From Anaerostipes sp. MSJ-23 (GTDB lineage Bacteria > Bacillota > Clostridia > Lachnospirales > Lachnospiraceae), in assembly GCF_018918155.1 (NCBI RefSeq), contig NZ_JAHLPY010000010.1:18722-82721 (forward strand): DNA of 64,000 nt, written 5' to 3'. The notes under the pieces are model-generated. The model was not told where the DNA came from. It made no database searches and was given only the letters and a program-made list of their open reading frames with translations. A program made the translations under genes and the position numbers. Shown here piece after piece: positions 35,445 through 44,268 of the stretch (the first letter of the stretch is position 1; each line of letters starts with the position of its first letter).

Positions 35445-36272
35445 TTATTTCAGAAAAGCAAAATAGCAAATGACTAAAATACCAAGAATGATACGGTAAA
35501 CGCCAAAAGCTTTAAAGTCATTTTTCTTAATATATCCAAGCAAGAATTTAATTGCAAGAATGGATACAAGGAATGACACAACCATTCCAACGATCAAAAC
35601 CGTTGCTTCTATAGAAGTAAAATGAAGTCCAAATTTTACAATCTTTAATAAACTTGCACCAAACATCACTGGAATTCCAAGGAAAAATGAGAATTCTGCT
35701 GCTACAGTTCTAGAACATCCAATCAAAATACCACCAAGAATAGTAGCACCAGATCTTGAAGTTCCAGGAATTAGAGAAAGTACTTGAAATACACCAATGA
35801 TTAATGCCATTGAATATGTCAGACGATTCAGATCGTCCATTGCTCTTCCTCTTCTTTTTTTATTATAATTTTCAACGACAATAAATAAAATACCATAAAT
35901 AATCAAAGTAGCTGCTACAACTGGCGGATTATAAAAATGATCATTTAGCCAGTCATCCAACAAAACACCGATGACAGCTGCTGGTAATACTGCAAGAATT
36001 ACCTTTGTCCATAAAATAACGGTATCTGTTTTTTCTTTTTTGTTCTTTTTTGGTGAAAAGGGATTCAATTTATGAAAATAAAGAACAACGACTGCCATGA
36101 TCGCACCAAGCTGAATCACAACATCAAACATTTCCATAAATGCATCTGACATATTTAAATTAATAAATTCATTTGCCAAGATCAAATGTCCCGTACTGCT
36201 GATCGGCAACCATTCCGTAATTCCTTCTACAATTCCCAAAAGAATGGTCTCAATTAGTAATAAAATATCCAT
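35445..36272 (-). CDS. uppP: Undecaprenyl-diphosphatase (BacA type)
   Basis: A 275-residue integral membrane pyrophosphatase that recycles undecaprenyl pyrophosphate, the lipid carrier for peptidoglycan, and confers bacitracin tolerance. Both catalytic motifs are present: [15 protein letters not shown] near residue 17 and the [13 protein letters not shown] motif around residue 170. Eight or so hydrophobic segments and normal length. It begins the stretch upstream of the sigma-like gene, 12 bases apart. Confidence 0.95.
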   Translation of the reverse strand: MDILLLIETILLGIVEGITEWLPISSTGHLILANEFINLNMSDAFMEMFDVVIQLGAIMAVVVLYFHKLNPFSPKKNKKEKTDTVILWTKVILAVLPAAVIGVLLDDWLNDHFYNPPVVAATLIIYGILFIVVENYNKKRRGRAMDDLNRLTYSMALIIGVFQVLSLIPGTSRSGATILGGILIGCSRTVAAEFSFFLGIPVMFGASLLKIVKFGLHFTSIEATVLIVGMVVSFLVSILAIKFLLGYIKKNDFKAFGVYRIILGILVICYFAFLK

Positions 36273-36322
36273 AACTCCTCCAAGTCATCTGCTCCTGTTG
36301 TTTATTTGCTTCATCTACAAAG

Positions 36323-36352
36323 AAGGGCGCTTAGGAATTCCTAATCACCCTT
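36323..36352 (-). terminator. Terminator after rpoZ
   Basis: An imperfect 30-base palindrome (36323-36352, core TTAGGAATTCCTAA) lies 11 bases past the rpoZ stop and is followed leftward by a short T-rich stretch. It separates yicC-gmk-rpoZ from uppP. Confidence 0.7.
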
Positions 36353-36362
36353 ATTCCTGTTT

Positions 36363-36605
36363 TTATTCTTCTGCTTCTTCATCATCTCCAAGAATTTTGA
36401 CTTTTTCCTGTCTTAATTCTTCAACAGCAATCGATAATGGCTTTTCTGAATTTGATACCGCAACCAATGGGATATCTCCTCCAATAATCTGTCTTGCACG
36501 TTTGGCACTTGCCAGTACTACAGAATAACGGCTAGAAATTACTTTCTCATCTTCGCTATCTCCGTTAATAACTTTCATTAATTCGGTATATGATGGATGT
36601 AACAT
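36363..36605 (-). CDS. rpoZ: DNA-directed RNA polymerase omega subunit
   Basis: An 80-residue omega subunit, which helps fold and hold the beta-prime subunit. SRYSVVLASAKRARQI is the conserved helix, followed by KPLSIAVEEL. It follows gmk by 12 bases in the conserved yicC-gmk-rpoZ order. Length matches Firmicutes omega. Confidence 0.93.
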   Translation of the reverse strand: MLHPSYTELMKVINGDSEDEKVISSRYSVVLASAKRARQIIGGDIPLVAVSNSEKPLSIAVEELRQEKVKILGDDEEAEE

Positions 36606-36617
36606 AATAAATTCCTC

Positions 36618-37235
36618 CTATAATTCTTTTAATCCTTTTCTTGTTGCTTCAATAAAATCCAGGTTATTTTTTAACAGACTTTCTTTTGCACGAACGATTG
36701 AATGAATTTGATCAACACATTCTTCCAGATCATCATTGACAACAATATAGTCATATTTATCCATATCCCTGGATTCTTCTTTTGCGCGATCTAAGCGCTT
36801 TTTAATCACATCTTCAGATTCTGTTCCACGCCCGATCAAACGCTGTTTAATTGCCATAGCGCTTGGTGCCGTGATGAAGATTAAAAGAGCATCTTCATAC
36901 TGTTTTTTGATATGAAAAGCACCTTGTACTTCAATTTCCAAAATCACATGATGGCCTGCCTGTAATTCATCTTCTACGAATTTACGAGGAGTCCCATAAT
37001 AATTATCAACATACCTAGCATACTCTATAAATCCATTATAATCAATAAGATTTTTAAACTCTGCTTCGGTTTTAAAAAAATACTCTCTTCCGTTTTCTTC
37101 GCCTTCCCTTGGTTTCCTTGTCGTTGCAGAAACAGACAAGCTGTAGCCATATTTTTCTACAAGTCGCTTTGCAACTGTTCCTTTTCCAACACCAGAAAAA
37201 CCAGATAAGACAAGCAGTGACCCTTTTTTCTTCAT
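36618..37235 (-). CDS. gmk: Guanylate kinase
   Basis: A 205-residue kinase converting GMP (dGMP) to GDP with ATP. The P-loop is VLSGFSGVGKGTVAKRL (residues 8-24), followed by the GMP-binding SVSATTRKPREGEENGREYFF region (residues 35-55) and the lid LIGRGTESEDVIKKRL. Length is normal. It follows yicC by about 15 bases; the small remA (DUF370) gene, often found between these two in Bacilli and Clostridia, is absent. Confidence 0.96.
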   Translation of the reverse strand: MKKKGSLLVLSGFSGVGKGTVAKRLVEKYGYSLSVSATTRKPREGEENGREYFFKTEAEFKNLIDYNGFIEYARYVDNYYGTPRKFVEDELQAGHHVILEIEVQGAFHIKKQYEDALLIFITAPSAMAIKQRLIGRGTESEDVIKKRLDRAKEESRDMDKYDYIVVNDDLEECVDQIHSIVRAKESLLKNNLDFIEATRKGLKEL

Positions 37236-37249
37236 CTTGCATCCCTTCT

Positions 37250-38131
37250 TTATTCTATATTCTGAATTTGTTCCCTGACTTTTTCCACATTGGTCTTTAA
37301 TTCAATGGCATGGTCTGAAAGCGCCACATCACTTGATTTTGATAAAATCGTATTTGCCTCACGATTCATTTCCTGTGCCATAAAATCAAGTTTACGTCCG
37401 ATTGCCTCTTCCTGATTAAGGACATCTCTCATCGAGCGAATATGACTTTGAAGTCTTACAATTTCCTCATCCACAGCAATCTTGTCCGCGTATAAAGTAA
37501 CCTCTGCTGCGATTCTATTTTCTTCAATTGTAGAATCTTCTAGAAATTCTTTTACCTTTTCTTCAAGTTTTGCCCGATATTCACGAATAATATCTGGAGA
37601 ACGCTTTTCAATGAAATCTACATCTTCTTCCATCTGATCCAGCTTGCCAAGAAGATCCTGCTTTAGATTTTCCCCTTCAATCGTTCTTGTTTCCACAAAT
37701 TTTTCTGCTGCAGATCTTAAAGCCCCTTCAATTAATGACCACCATACTTCTTCATCTTGTGGTTTTTCTTCGATAGAGATTACTTCTGGAAATCTTGCAA
37801 GATCTTTTGCTGTAATATTTGATTCAATTTTAAAATCATCTCTCATCTGCTCAAAGATCTTCAGATATTCTCTTGCCATTTCCTGATTATAACGCAATCC
37901 GACAGATGTCTGTGATAAATCTTCAAAAGAAACAAAAATATCAATCTTTCCACGGCTTACATATTCCTTCATGATATTTCTAATTTTTGCTTCAAACATT
38001 GAAAATTTCTTTGGTAATTTCAAAGAAAGATCACAATATCTGTGATTTACGGACTTTATTTCTACTGTAACTTTCTGATTTTCGGCATTGGATATTTCTC
38101 CATGTCCGAAACCTGTCATGCTTTTTATCAT
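37250..38131 (-). CDS. YicC/YloC family endoribonuclease
   Basis: A 293-residue YicC-like protein, a Mn-dependent endoribonuclease family linked to small-RNA decay. The ends are conserved: MIKSMTGFGHGE at the N-terminus and the C-terminal GRKLDFMAQEMNREANTILSKS, where the catalytic/metal residues lie, plus the invariant EIKSVNHRYCDLSLKLP. Length is standard. It leads the yicC-gmk-rpoZ operon. Confidence 0.93.
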   Translation of the reverse strand: MIKSMTGFGHGEISNAENQKVTVEIKSVNHRYCDLSLKLPKKFSMFEAKIRNIMKEYVSRGKIDIFVSFEDLSQTSVGLRYNQEMAREYLKIFEQMRDDFKIESNITAKDLARFPEVISIEEKPQDEEVWWSLIEGALRSAAEKFVETRTIEGENLKQDLLGKLDQMEEDVDFIEKRSPDIIREYRAKLEEKVKEFLEDSTIEENRIAAEVTLYADKIAVDEEIVRLQSHIRSMRDVLNQEEAIGRKLDFMAQEMNREANTILSKSSDVALSDHAIELKTNVEKVREQIQNIE

Positions 38132-38192
38132 AAACTCATCCTTTATTTATTTTTGTCAATCTTTTATATTATACGCAAATCCAGCAGTTTCG

Positions 38193-38735
38193 TCAACGTT
38201 CTTTCTGTTTTTGCTCTAGATACTTTTTCAAACATTCCAAATAATGAAGAACCATTCCCTTTTTGAGAGGAACAAAACATCCAATATCGAGTTCCTCATA
38301 TTTAAAATGCTTTGGACCACCGTTTTCCCCACGCTTCCAGTATCTCATTGCCTCCTCAAAGGAAAGAAAATAACAAGCCTGTCGATTTGTAAAATATAAA
38401 AGCAGAAAACTAATTCCGCCTTGTTCTTCAAACTGTCTCATAAACTTCATTTGATGCTCATGAATGTTCTGAAGCGGAAAGATATCCGTTGCACATTCCT
38501 TAGCATCAAAACAAACAGGAATTCCTTGTACCACACCAATATAATCTACGGTACTTTTTTGATCAAAATAAGCAAGCGTAATATGTCGATGCATTTTATC
38601 AAACCGTACCGGCTTAATTGATGTCGGTATTTTTTGAACAAGTGCAAGATTTTGTTCTCTATATTTATCATTTGTGTAATTTACAAGTTCTTCAAGAACA
38701 GAACCTCGCAATCCCTTTACATTCCAGCTTCCCAT
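38193..38735 (-). CDS. recU: Holliday junction resolvase RecU
   Basis: A 180-residue RecU-type nuclease that resolves Holliday junctions during recombination and segregation in Firmicutes. Recognisable parts: the N-terminal GLRGSVLEELVNYTNDKY, ALVQKIPTSIKP, the active-site KSTVDYIGVVQGIPVCFDAKEC with acidic residues and lysine, and HQMKFMRQFEEQGGISFLLL. It overlaps the 3' end of the upstream RluA-type gene by 19 bases, so the two are coupled. No ponA gene accompanies it, unlike in Bacillus. Confidence 0.9.
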   Translation of the reverse strand: MGSWNVKGLRGSVLEELVNYTNDKYREQNLALVQKIPTSIKPVRFDKMHRHITLAYFDQKSTVDYIGVVQGIPVCFDAKECATDIFPLQNIHEHQMKFMRQFEEQGGISFLLLYFTNRQACYFLSFEEAMRYWKRGENGGPKHFKYEELDIGCFVPLKKGMVLHYLECLKKYLEQKQKER

Positions 38736-39706
38736 GATTCTCTCCCAAATAATTGTGTCGCAATTTCTTCAAACTGCTTTGGTAAAGGTGCTTTTATTGT
38801 CCGATCTTCAAGGTTTTTACATCCCTTCATTTTTTTTGGAAAATGAAGTTGTCCACAATGCAGGAGCTGTCCTTTTAAAGAAAATCTTTTTTTCGCCCAT
38901 TCATTTATTTTTTTGTCTCCATACTTTGGATCACCAAGAAGCGGATGTCCCTGATTCGCAAGGTGTGCACGAATTTGATGTGTTTTTCCAGTTACTAATT
39001 TTACTTTTAACATTGTAAAACCATTTCCTGTTGCCATTGGTTCATAAGAAGTTTCAATCGCAGATGCATTTTCTATCTTCTGTTTCCGAATCGTAACTTT
39101 ATTGCTCCTATGATCCTTAATCAAATACCCACAAACTCTCTCTCTTGTTTTTACCGTTCCTTTTACAATACAATAATAATATTTATCCAGGCTACGGTCT
39201 TTTAAAATTTCAGCCATTGTCTGAAGACCATGAAGAGAAATCCCTGCAATAATAATTCCTGTCGTATTACGATCCAGACGATTGCAAATAGATGGCTTTA
39301 TCATCTGAAGATCTTCTTTTGAAATCCATCCTTTTTCCACTGCATATGGTGCAATTTGTTCATTGATTGAGATATCTGATGGTTTTGCTCTTTGCGATAA
39401 AACACCATAAGGTTTGTTAATGAAAAGTACATTTTGATCTTCGTAAAGCACACTCAATGGTATTTTTTGTTTTTCTACCTTCACTTCTTGACGAAACTTT
39501 TCAATCGTCTCCTCTGCCAGATAAACAAATACTTGATCTCCTTTTTGAAGTTTTTCATTTCCAGAAGCCTTTTTTCCATTTAATTTTATATTTTTCTTTC
39601 GAAGCATCTTATAAACAAAACTTTTGGGCGCTTTATTTAAATATTTTGCAAGCATCTTATCCAGACGCTGCCCTTCTTCTTTTCCTGTAATCTGTATTTC
39701 ACGCAT
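38717..39706 (-). CDS. RluA family pseudouridine synthase
   Basis: A 329-residue rRNA/tRNA pseudouridine synthase of the RluA (RluC/RluD-like) family, with an N-terminal S4 RNA-binding domain (about residues 10-75) and a catalytic domain. The catalytic Asp is in ICNRLDRNTTGIIIAG (about residue 150), and late motifs VTGKTHQIRAHLANQGHPLLGDPKYG are intact. Which RNA site it modifies cannot be told. It is followed by recU with a 19-base overlap and preceded by the SDR gene. Confidence 0.92.
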   Translation of the reverse strand: MREIQITGKEEGQRLDKMLAKYLNKAPKSFVYKMLRKKNIKLNGKKASGNEKLQKGDQVFVYLAEETIEKFRQEVKVEKQKIPLSVLYEDQNVLFINKPYGVLSQRAKPSDISINEQIAPYAVEKGWISKEDLQMIKPSICNRLDRNTTGIIIAGISLHGLQTMAEILKDRSLDKYYYCIVKGTVKTRERVCGYLIKDHRSNKVTIRKQKIENASAIETSYEPMATGNGFTMLKVKLVTGKTHQIRAHLANQGHPLLGDPKYGDKKINEWAKKRFSLKGQLLHCGQLHFPKKMKGCKNLEDRTIKAPLPKQFEEIATQLFGRESWEAGM

Positions 39707-39724
39707 AACTCTTTTCCCTGTCTC

Positions 39725-40486
39725 TTATTTGCCTGTTACTCTTACAATCCACCCGGTAGGAAGAATCTTACAAAAGACAGTTAAAATTTTCATCACTGGT
39801 CCATAAACAGATACTGGTTTTTTCTTTCTTCCATCACGCAATGCTTTTTTTACAACTTTTTTGGGATCTGCCAAAACAAGTTTTTTGTAAAATTTTACTT
39901 CTTCTCTCTGGTAAGCGATATCAAAAAATTCAGTTTTAACAGGCCCCGGGCAAATCGCCGTTACATGGATTCCACGACTTCTTAGTTCCTGTCCAAGAGC
40001 TCTAGAAAAGCTTAACACATAAGCCTTTGTTGCAGCATACACAGAAAAACCTGCCTGTGGTGCAAAAGCTGCGGCCGAAGCGAACTGATAAATATATCCC
40101 CCTTTTCCCATATATGGAATTGCCAATTTGGTCAATAAGGTAAGTGCTGTACAGTTTAAGGATATCATTCCAGAAATCTCTTCCATCTCTAAATGTTCCA
40201 AATTCCCAGAAATTCCAAATCCAGATCCATTGGCAATGATACATACTTTTGGTCCTTCCTTACAAAGGACCTGTTTAAGTTTTTCAAAACTTTCTTTCTT
40301 CTCAAAATCCAAAGCAAAACTTCGAATTTTTGTTGTTGAAACCTCTTTTTTTAGATCTTCCAGCCGTTCTTTTCTTCTGGCAATCACCCAGATTTCTTCA
40401 AGAAAAGGATACATTTGTGCAATCTGCAAAACAAATTCCCTTCCCATTCCGGAAGACGCACCGGTTACAATTGCTATTTTTTTCAT
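39725..40486 (-). CDS. Short-chain dehydrogenase/reductase
   Basis: A 253-residue classical SDR oxidoreductase. The nucleotide-binding motif is VTGASSGMGREF (residues 7-18), the active site is the Ser of YQFASAAAF with SVYAATKAYVLSF (Tyr and Lys), and PGPVKTEF follows. It ends with a hydrophobic stretch like other SDRs of this DltE/YqjQ-like subgroup. Substrate cannot be assigned. Its start overlaps the stop of the HAD gene by 4 bases, so it belongs to a run of tightly packed genes. Confidence 0.88.
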   Translation of the reverse strand: MKKIAIVTGASSGMGREFVLQIAQMYPFLEEIWVIARRKERLEDLKKEVSTTKIRSFALDFEKKESFEKLKQVLCKEGPKVCIIANGSGFGISGNLEHLEMEEISGMISLNCTALTLLTKLAIPYMGKGGYIYQFASAAAFAPQAGFSVYAATKAYVLSFSRALGQELRSRGIHVTAICPGPVKTEFFDIAYQREEVKFYKKLVLADPKKVVKKALRDGRKKKPVSVYGPVMKILTVFCKILPTGWIVRVTGK

Positions 40487-41160
40487 GATCTTCCTTTCAA
40501 TACCCGATATGTTCCATTTAAAATGTCATAATAAGATTCAATATAATAATCAGCAAGTTCTAATTTCTCTTTCATCGAACGCTCCGAATAAGGATCTTTT
40601 ACCGCACAAGTTTCCATATGTGCTCGTTTCCCAGCTAACAATCCATAAGGAATATCCTCAAAAACAAGAATTTCTTCTGGTTTTGTTTTTAATTTTTCCG
40701 CAGTATATAAATAGACATCAGGTTCTGGCTTTCTTCTCGGTACTTCATCTGAAGTACAAATATAATCAAATGCATCAATAATTCCATTAGAACGAAGACA
40801 CACTTTTGCAAGTTCCCTAGAATTACTTGTCGCAATTCCAAGCGACATATTTTTTTCTTTTAACTTTGCAATGAATTCCTTTGCTCCATCTTTTAGTGGA
40901 ATCTCTGTTTCATACATTTTTGCTGCCATCTCATTCCATATACTCTTAATTTCCTCGATCGTCAAAGGAAGTGGAAAATGTTCCTTAAAATAAACAGCGG
41001 TCTCATGGAAACTATATCCTTCTAATGCATCATTTAATCCTTCCGGCACAGTTAGTCCATATTTTCCAAGAAATCGAACATCAATTTCTTTCCAAATCCA
41101 CATGGAATCAACAAGCGTTCCATCCATATCAAAAATTACTGCTTTTTTATTTTCTAACAT
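40483..41160 (-). CDS. HAD family phosphatase (beta-phosphoglucomutase-like)
   Basis: A 225-residue haloacid dehalogenase-type phosphatase of subfamily IA with a helical cap. Motif I is VIFDMDGTLVDSMWIWKE (nucleophile Asp10), motif II lies in GIATSNSRE, and the acidic motif is EILVFEDIPYGLLAGKRA. Family members dephosphorylate small sugar phosphates or act as phosphoglucomutases. No neighbour suggests a substrate. It overlaps the downstream SDR by 4 bases and the upstream pseudouridine synthase by 7. Confidence 0.9.
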   Translation of the reverse strand: MLENKKAVIFDMDGTLVDSMWIWKEIDVRFLGKYGLTVPEGLNDALEGYSFHETAVYFKEHFPLPLTIEEIKSIWNEMAAKMYETEIPLKDGAKEFIAKLKEKNMSLGIATSNSRELAKVCLRSNGIIDAFDYICTSDEVPRRKPEPDVYLYTAEKLKTKPEEILVFEDIPYGLLAGKRAHMETCAVKDPYSERSMKEKLELADYYIESYYDILNGTYRVLKGRS

Positions 41161-41882
41161 GAGCGCTCCTTCAATTTAATAATTTCATCTTTTGTCAATG
41201 TGCGGTAAGACCCTTTCGAAAGTGCCTCATCCAATACAAGGTTTCCCATGGATAATCGTTTAAGATAAAGAACCTCACTACCAATAGCATGAACCATTCG
41301 TTTTACCTGATGAAATTTTCCTTCGGTAATTGTAATCAAAATTTCTGATTCTTCCTCTCCTGCCTTTAGAATTTCAAGTTTGGCAGGTTTTGCAATCTCA
41401 CCATTTCCGATTGGAACACCTTTTTGAAATGCCATAATTGCCTCTTTTCCAACGGTTCCCAAAACTTTTGCCATATAAACCTTTTCTACATGCTTTCTTG
41501 GTGATAAAAGATTGTGAGCTAACTCTCCATCATCTGTCAAAAGAAGCAATCCTTCCGTATCTTTATCCAGTCTTCCAACTGGAAATAATTTATCTTTGAA
41601 AGGCTCATTTATAAGATCAAGTACCGTTCGATCTTTTGAATCTTTTGTCGCTGAAATTACACCAGCTGGCTTAGATAGCATCAAATAATGAAATTCTTCA
41701 AAACAAAGCGGACTTCCATCCATACAAACATGATCTATTTGTATCGATACCTTACTTTCTGGCTTTGTGCAAAGCATTCCATTGATCGTTACTTTTTTCT
41801 TTTTTAATAATTCCTTTGCTTCTTTTCTAGAGATTCCAAGACTTTCACATAAAAATTTATCCATTCTCAAAATTTTCTTCAT
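41154..41882 (-). CDS. RsuA-type rRNA pseudouridine synthase
   Basis: A 242-residue pseudouridine synthase of the RsuA/RluB/E/F group: an N-terminal S4 domain (MDKFLCESLGISRKEAKELL) then the catalytic domain, with the active-site Asp in PVGRLDKDTEGLLLLT and VEKVYMAKV. Probable target U516 of 16S rRNA, as in RsuA, but not certain. The start at 41882 overlaps the stop of the upstream methyltransferase as TAATG, implying coupled translation; a start three codons earlier is too close to the GGAG site. Confidence 0.92.
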   Translation of the reverse strand: MKKILRMDKFLCESLGISRKEAKELLKKKKVTINGMLCTKPESKVSIQIDHVCMDGSPLCFEEFHYLMLSKPAGVISATKDSKDRTVLDLINEPFKDKLFPVGRLDKDTEGLLLLTDDGELAHNLLSPRKHVEKVYMAKVLGTVGKEAIMAFQKGVPIGNGEIAKPAKLEILKAGEEESEILITITEGKFHQVKRMVHAIGSEVLYLKRLSMGNLVLDEALSKGSYRTLTKDEIIKLKERSC

Positions 41883-43243
41883 TATAACCATCTCCAGCTG
41901 GAGGCATATTTATTTTTCATTCTACCTTTTTTTATTTTCCCCCAACCAAGCGGAAAACCTCCAGTTCCGATCAAGTGCATACCTTCTGTATGAATATCTA
42001 CATTCAATGTTTCACATTTTAAATACCGAATGGTTCTCTCATCTTCCAGGTCAAAAGAAATATATTTTTCAAATTCTTCTGGTCGAAGAGCAACTGCAAA
42101 TGATTGGCTTGGTTCAAAACGACCTTTTTTCATCTCTCCCAAAAACAATCCTTTCCTAAGAACACGGATTTTTTCAAGTTTGGGCAGATCTTCTTCTAGA
42201 TAAAACAATTTTCCTTGATGTTCTCTTACATGATTCCAATCAATTGGCATCTTACAATCTTTAAAAAATTGTTTTGTTTCATCACTTAGTTTCGGTGTTT
42301 TTATCTTTTCATATGAAAGCACCTCTTCTTTCCCTGGCGCTTTCTGAAGAAGGGCCAAGAAATGTCCTTCTCCCTTAATTTTATGTGGCCACAGACGAAT
42401 ACAATGTTTCACATCTTCTCGTTTGCTTAAAGTCCATTCTGGATGCCCGTGATCAAAACCGCCACACATTTTCATCGGAACGAGACTCAAATCATCATTA
42501 TGCTCTAACATATATTCAATCACTTGTTCATTTTCTTCTGGCGAAAATGTGCAGGTAGAATAGAGAAGCATACCTCCTGGTTTTAATAATTTTACCGCAT
42601 CATCGACAATTTCTCTTTGAAGTTTTGCATAAGGTTCGCTCCCTTTTTGTTCCCAATTTTTCAGTTCATTGCTTCCCTTTCGAAACATTCCCTCGCCAGA
42701 ACATGGAGCATCAATCAAAATTTTATCAAAAAATCCATGCAATGATGGCACCATATATTTCGCTTCTGTACATAAAACAACACTATTTCGAATTCCAAAC
42801 ATCTCAATATTACGAATCAACGCTTTTGTTCTCGATACACTAACATCATTAGATACAAGGATCCCTTTTCCTTTTAATTTTGCACCAAGCTCTGTAGATT
42901 TCCCACCAGGAGCCGCACATAAATCAAGAACCTTATCTCCTGGCTCCACTGGAAGATAAGAAGCCGGTGTCATTGCACTTGGTTCCTGGATATAATAAAG
43001 TCCTGCATAATAAAATGGATGTCTAGATGGTCTTTCTTCTCTACTAACATAAAAGCCATTATCGGTCCATGGAACCGGTGTTACGTTAAAAGGACAGATT
43101 TTTAAGAAATCTGCCACCGATATTTTTAATGTATTTACTCGTATTCCATAATAAGCCGGATCATCCAAATGCTGTTCATAGGAGGAAAATTCTTCTCCTA
43201 AAAGCTTTCTCATTTTTGCTTCAAATTCTACTGGTAATTTCAT
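41882..43243 (-). CDS. rRNA (cytosine-C5-)-methyltransferase, RsmF/NOL1-NOP2-Sun type
   Basis: A 453-residue SAM-dependent RNA m5C methyltransferase. The N-terminal RNA-binding part is followed by the Rossmann domain with DLCAAPGGKSTELG (about residue 108), the catalytic DAPCSGEGMFRK (one cysteine) and the second catalytic STCTFSPEENE. A C-terminal RsmF-type extension follows (about residues 300-453). Target is likely C1407 or a nearby site in 16S rRNA, by analogy. It directly overlaps the RsuA-type gene (TAATG) and lies 11 bases after the alarmone synthetase. Confidence 0.92.
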   Translation of the reverse strand: MKLPVEFEAKMRKLLGEEFSSYEQHLDDPAYYGIRVNTLKISVADFLKICPFNVTPVPWTDNGFYVSREERPSRHPFYYAGLYYIQEPSAMTPASYLPVEPGDKVLDLCAAPGGKSTELGAKLKGKGILVSNDVSVSRTKALIRNIEMFGIRNSVVLCTEAKYMVPSLHGFFDKILIDAPCSGEGMFRKGSNELKNWEQKGSEPYAKLQREIVDDAVKLLKPGGMLLYSTCTFSPEENEQVIEYMLEHNDDLSLVPMKMCGGFDHGHPEWTLSKREDVKHCIRLWPHKIKGEGHFLALLQKAPGKEEVLSYEKIKTPKLSDETKQFFKDCKMPIDWNHVREHQGKLFYLEEDLPKLEKIRVLRKGLFLGEMKKGRFEPSQSFAVALRPEEFEKYISFDLEDERTIRYLKCETLNVDIHTEGMHLIGTGGFPLGWGKIKKGRMKNKYASSWRWL

Positions 43244-43254
43244 ATTATTTACTC

Positions 43255-44058
43255 CTATGAAATACTCTGAGCACGATAGCCTTCTGCAATAATATCCAGC
43301 TGTTTATTAAAGTGCTCGAGTTTTTCCATATCTCCTGTTTCGTATATTTTATAAAATTCATCCTGAATCTTTACAACTTCCCGTTTATTGGCAACTTTAT
43401 AAAGATTTTGCATGGTATGAAGAATTTCTGACACAACGTTTGCTTTCTTTCGAAAAGAATTCTGTGCATCCATAATCTCATCCCTCACTGCCGACATTTC
43501 TTGATCTAAAATATCAATTGCCTCTGAGGCTCCAAGCAATTTACTTGTTACATGTTCTGGAATATTTCCTTTATATTTATATTGAAGAGAATGTTCTACG
43601 GTTGCCCAGAAATTCATCGCAAGCGTTCGAATCTGAATTTCAGCCTTCAAACGTTTTCTTCCATAAATCGTATTCACTTCATAATAAATAATCAGATGGT
43701 AACTTCGATAACCACTATCTTTGGATTTAGAAATATAATCCTTTCTGCTTTTAATTTTCATATCCGAGCGATTTTCAATAATTTCAACAACCTTCTCTAT
43801 ATCTTCTACAAATTGACAGATCAGTCGTACACCTGCAATATCTTCCAATTCCTCTTCTATATCATTTACATTAATTTTTTTCCTCTGCATCTTATCAAGA
43901 ATGCTTGAGATTGTCTTAACTCTTCCATCCACCTGTTCGATCGGCGAATATCTTCCTGCATTCCGATATTCCTGTATCATATGATGGAATTTCAAAACAA
44001 GCTCATCTACCGCCAGTTCATATGGGCTTAGGATCTCTCTCCATAATTGTATTTCCAT
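43255..44058 (-). CDS. Small alarmone synthetase (RelQ/YjbM-like GTP pyrophosphokinase)
   Basis: A 267-residue single-domain (p)ppGpp synthetase. The RelA/SpoT synthetase motifs are present: KINVNDIEEELEDIAGVRLICQF, KSRKDYI with the basic G-loop, KDSGYRSYHLIIYY, and EIQIRTLAMNFWATVEH. It has no hydrolase (HD) domain and no ACT/TGS regulatory region, so it is a small alarmone synthetase, cytosolic. AGGGAGGG precedes the start at 44058; an in-frame start seven codons upstream is possible. Divergence in regulation is unknown. It lies just downstream of the fabH terminator. Confidence 0.92.
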   Translation of the reverse strand: MEIQLWREILSPYELAVDELVLKFHHMIQEYRNAGRYSPIEQVDGRVKTISSILDKMQRKKINVNDIEEELEDIAGVRLICQFVEDIEKVVEIIENRSDMKIKSRKDYISKSKDSGYRSYHLIIYYEVNTIYGRKRLKAEIQIRTLAMNFWATVEHSLQYKYKGNIPEHVTSKLLGASEAIDILDQEMSAVRDEIMDAQNSFRKKANVVSEILHTMQNLYKVANKREVVKIQDEFYKIYETGDMEKLEHFNKQLDIIAEGYRAQSIS

Positions 44059-44103
44059 GTATTCCCTCCCTGTAATCATTTTGTTATTATAGCATATTTT
44101 TAC

Positions 44104-44149
44104 ACAGAAAAATAGCCAACTTTTTTAGATTTCGAAAGCTGACTATTTT
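44104..44149 (-). terminator. Terminator between fabH and the alarmone synthetase gene
   Basis: A 15-base-pair stem with two G-U pairs (44109-44123 with 44135-44149) followed leftward by T-rich sequence. It lies 120 bases beyond fabH. Confidence 0.7.
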
Positions 44150-44268
44150 ATACCACACATGCCACTTTTTTCAAATGGCTGTAGCTTTTTTCATTTTCTT
44201 TTGTATTTCTATAATATACTCAGGCATATTCTTCGCAAGGAAGAAGTTTTTGTACTTTTAATCGTAAT

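Noticed and set aside
44225..44250. A second terminator close to the fabH stop
   Set aside because: A short TTCTTC/GAAGAA hairpin is present but no T run follows; the stem at 44109-44149 is the better candidate.
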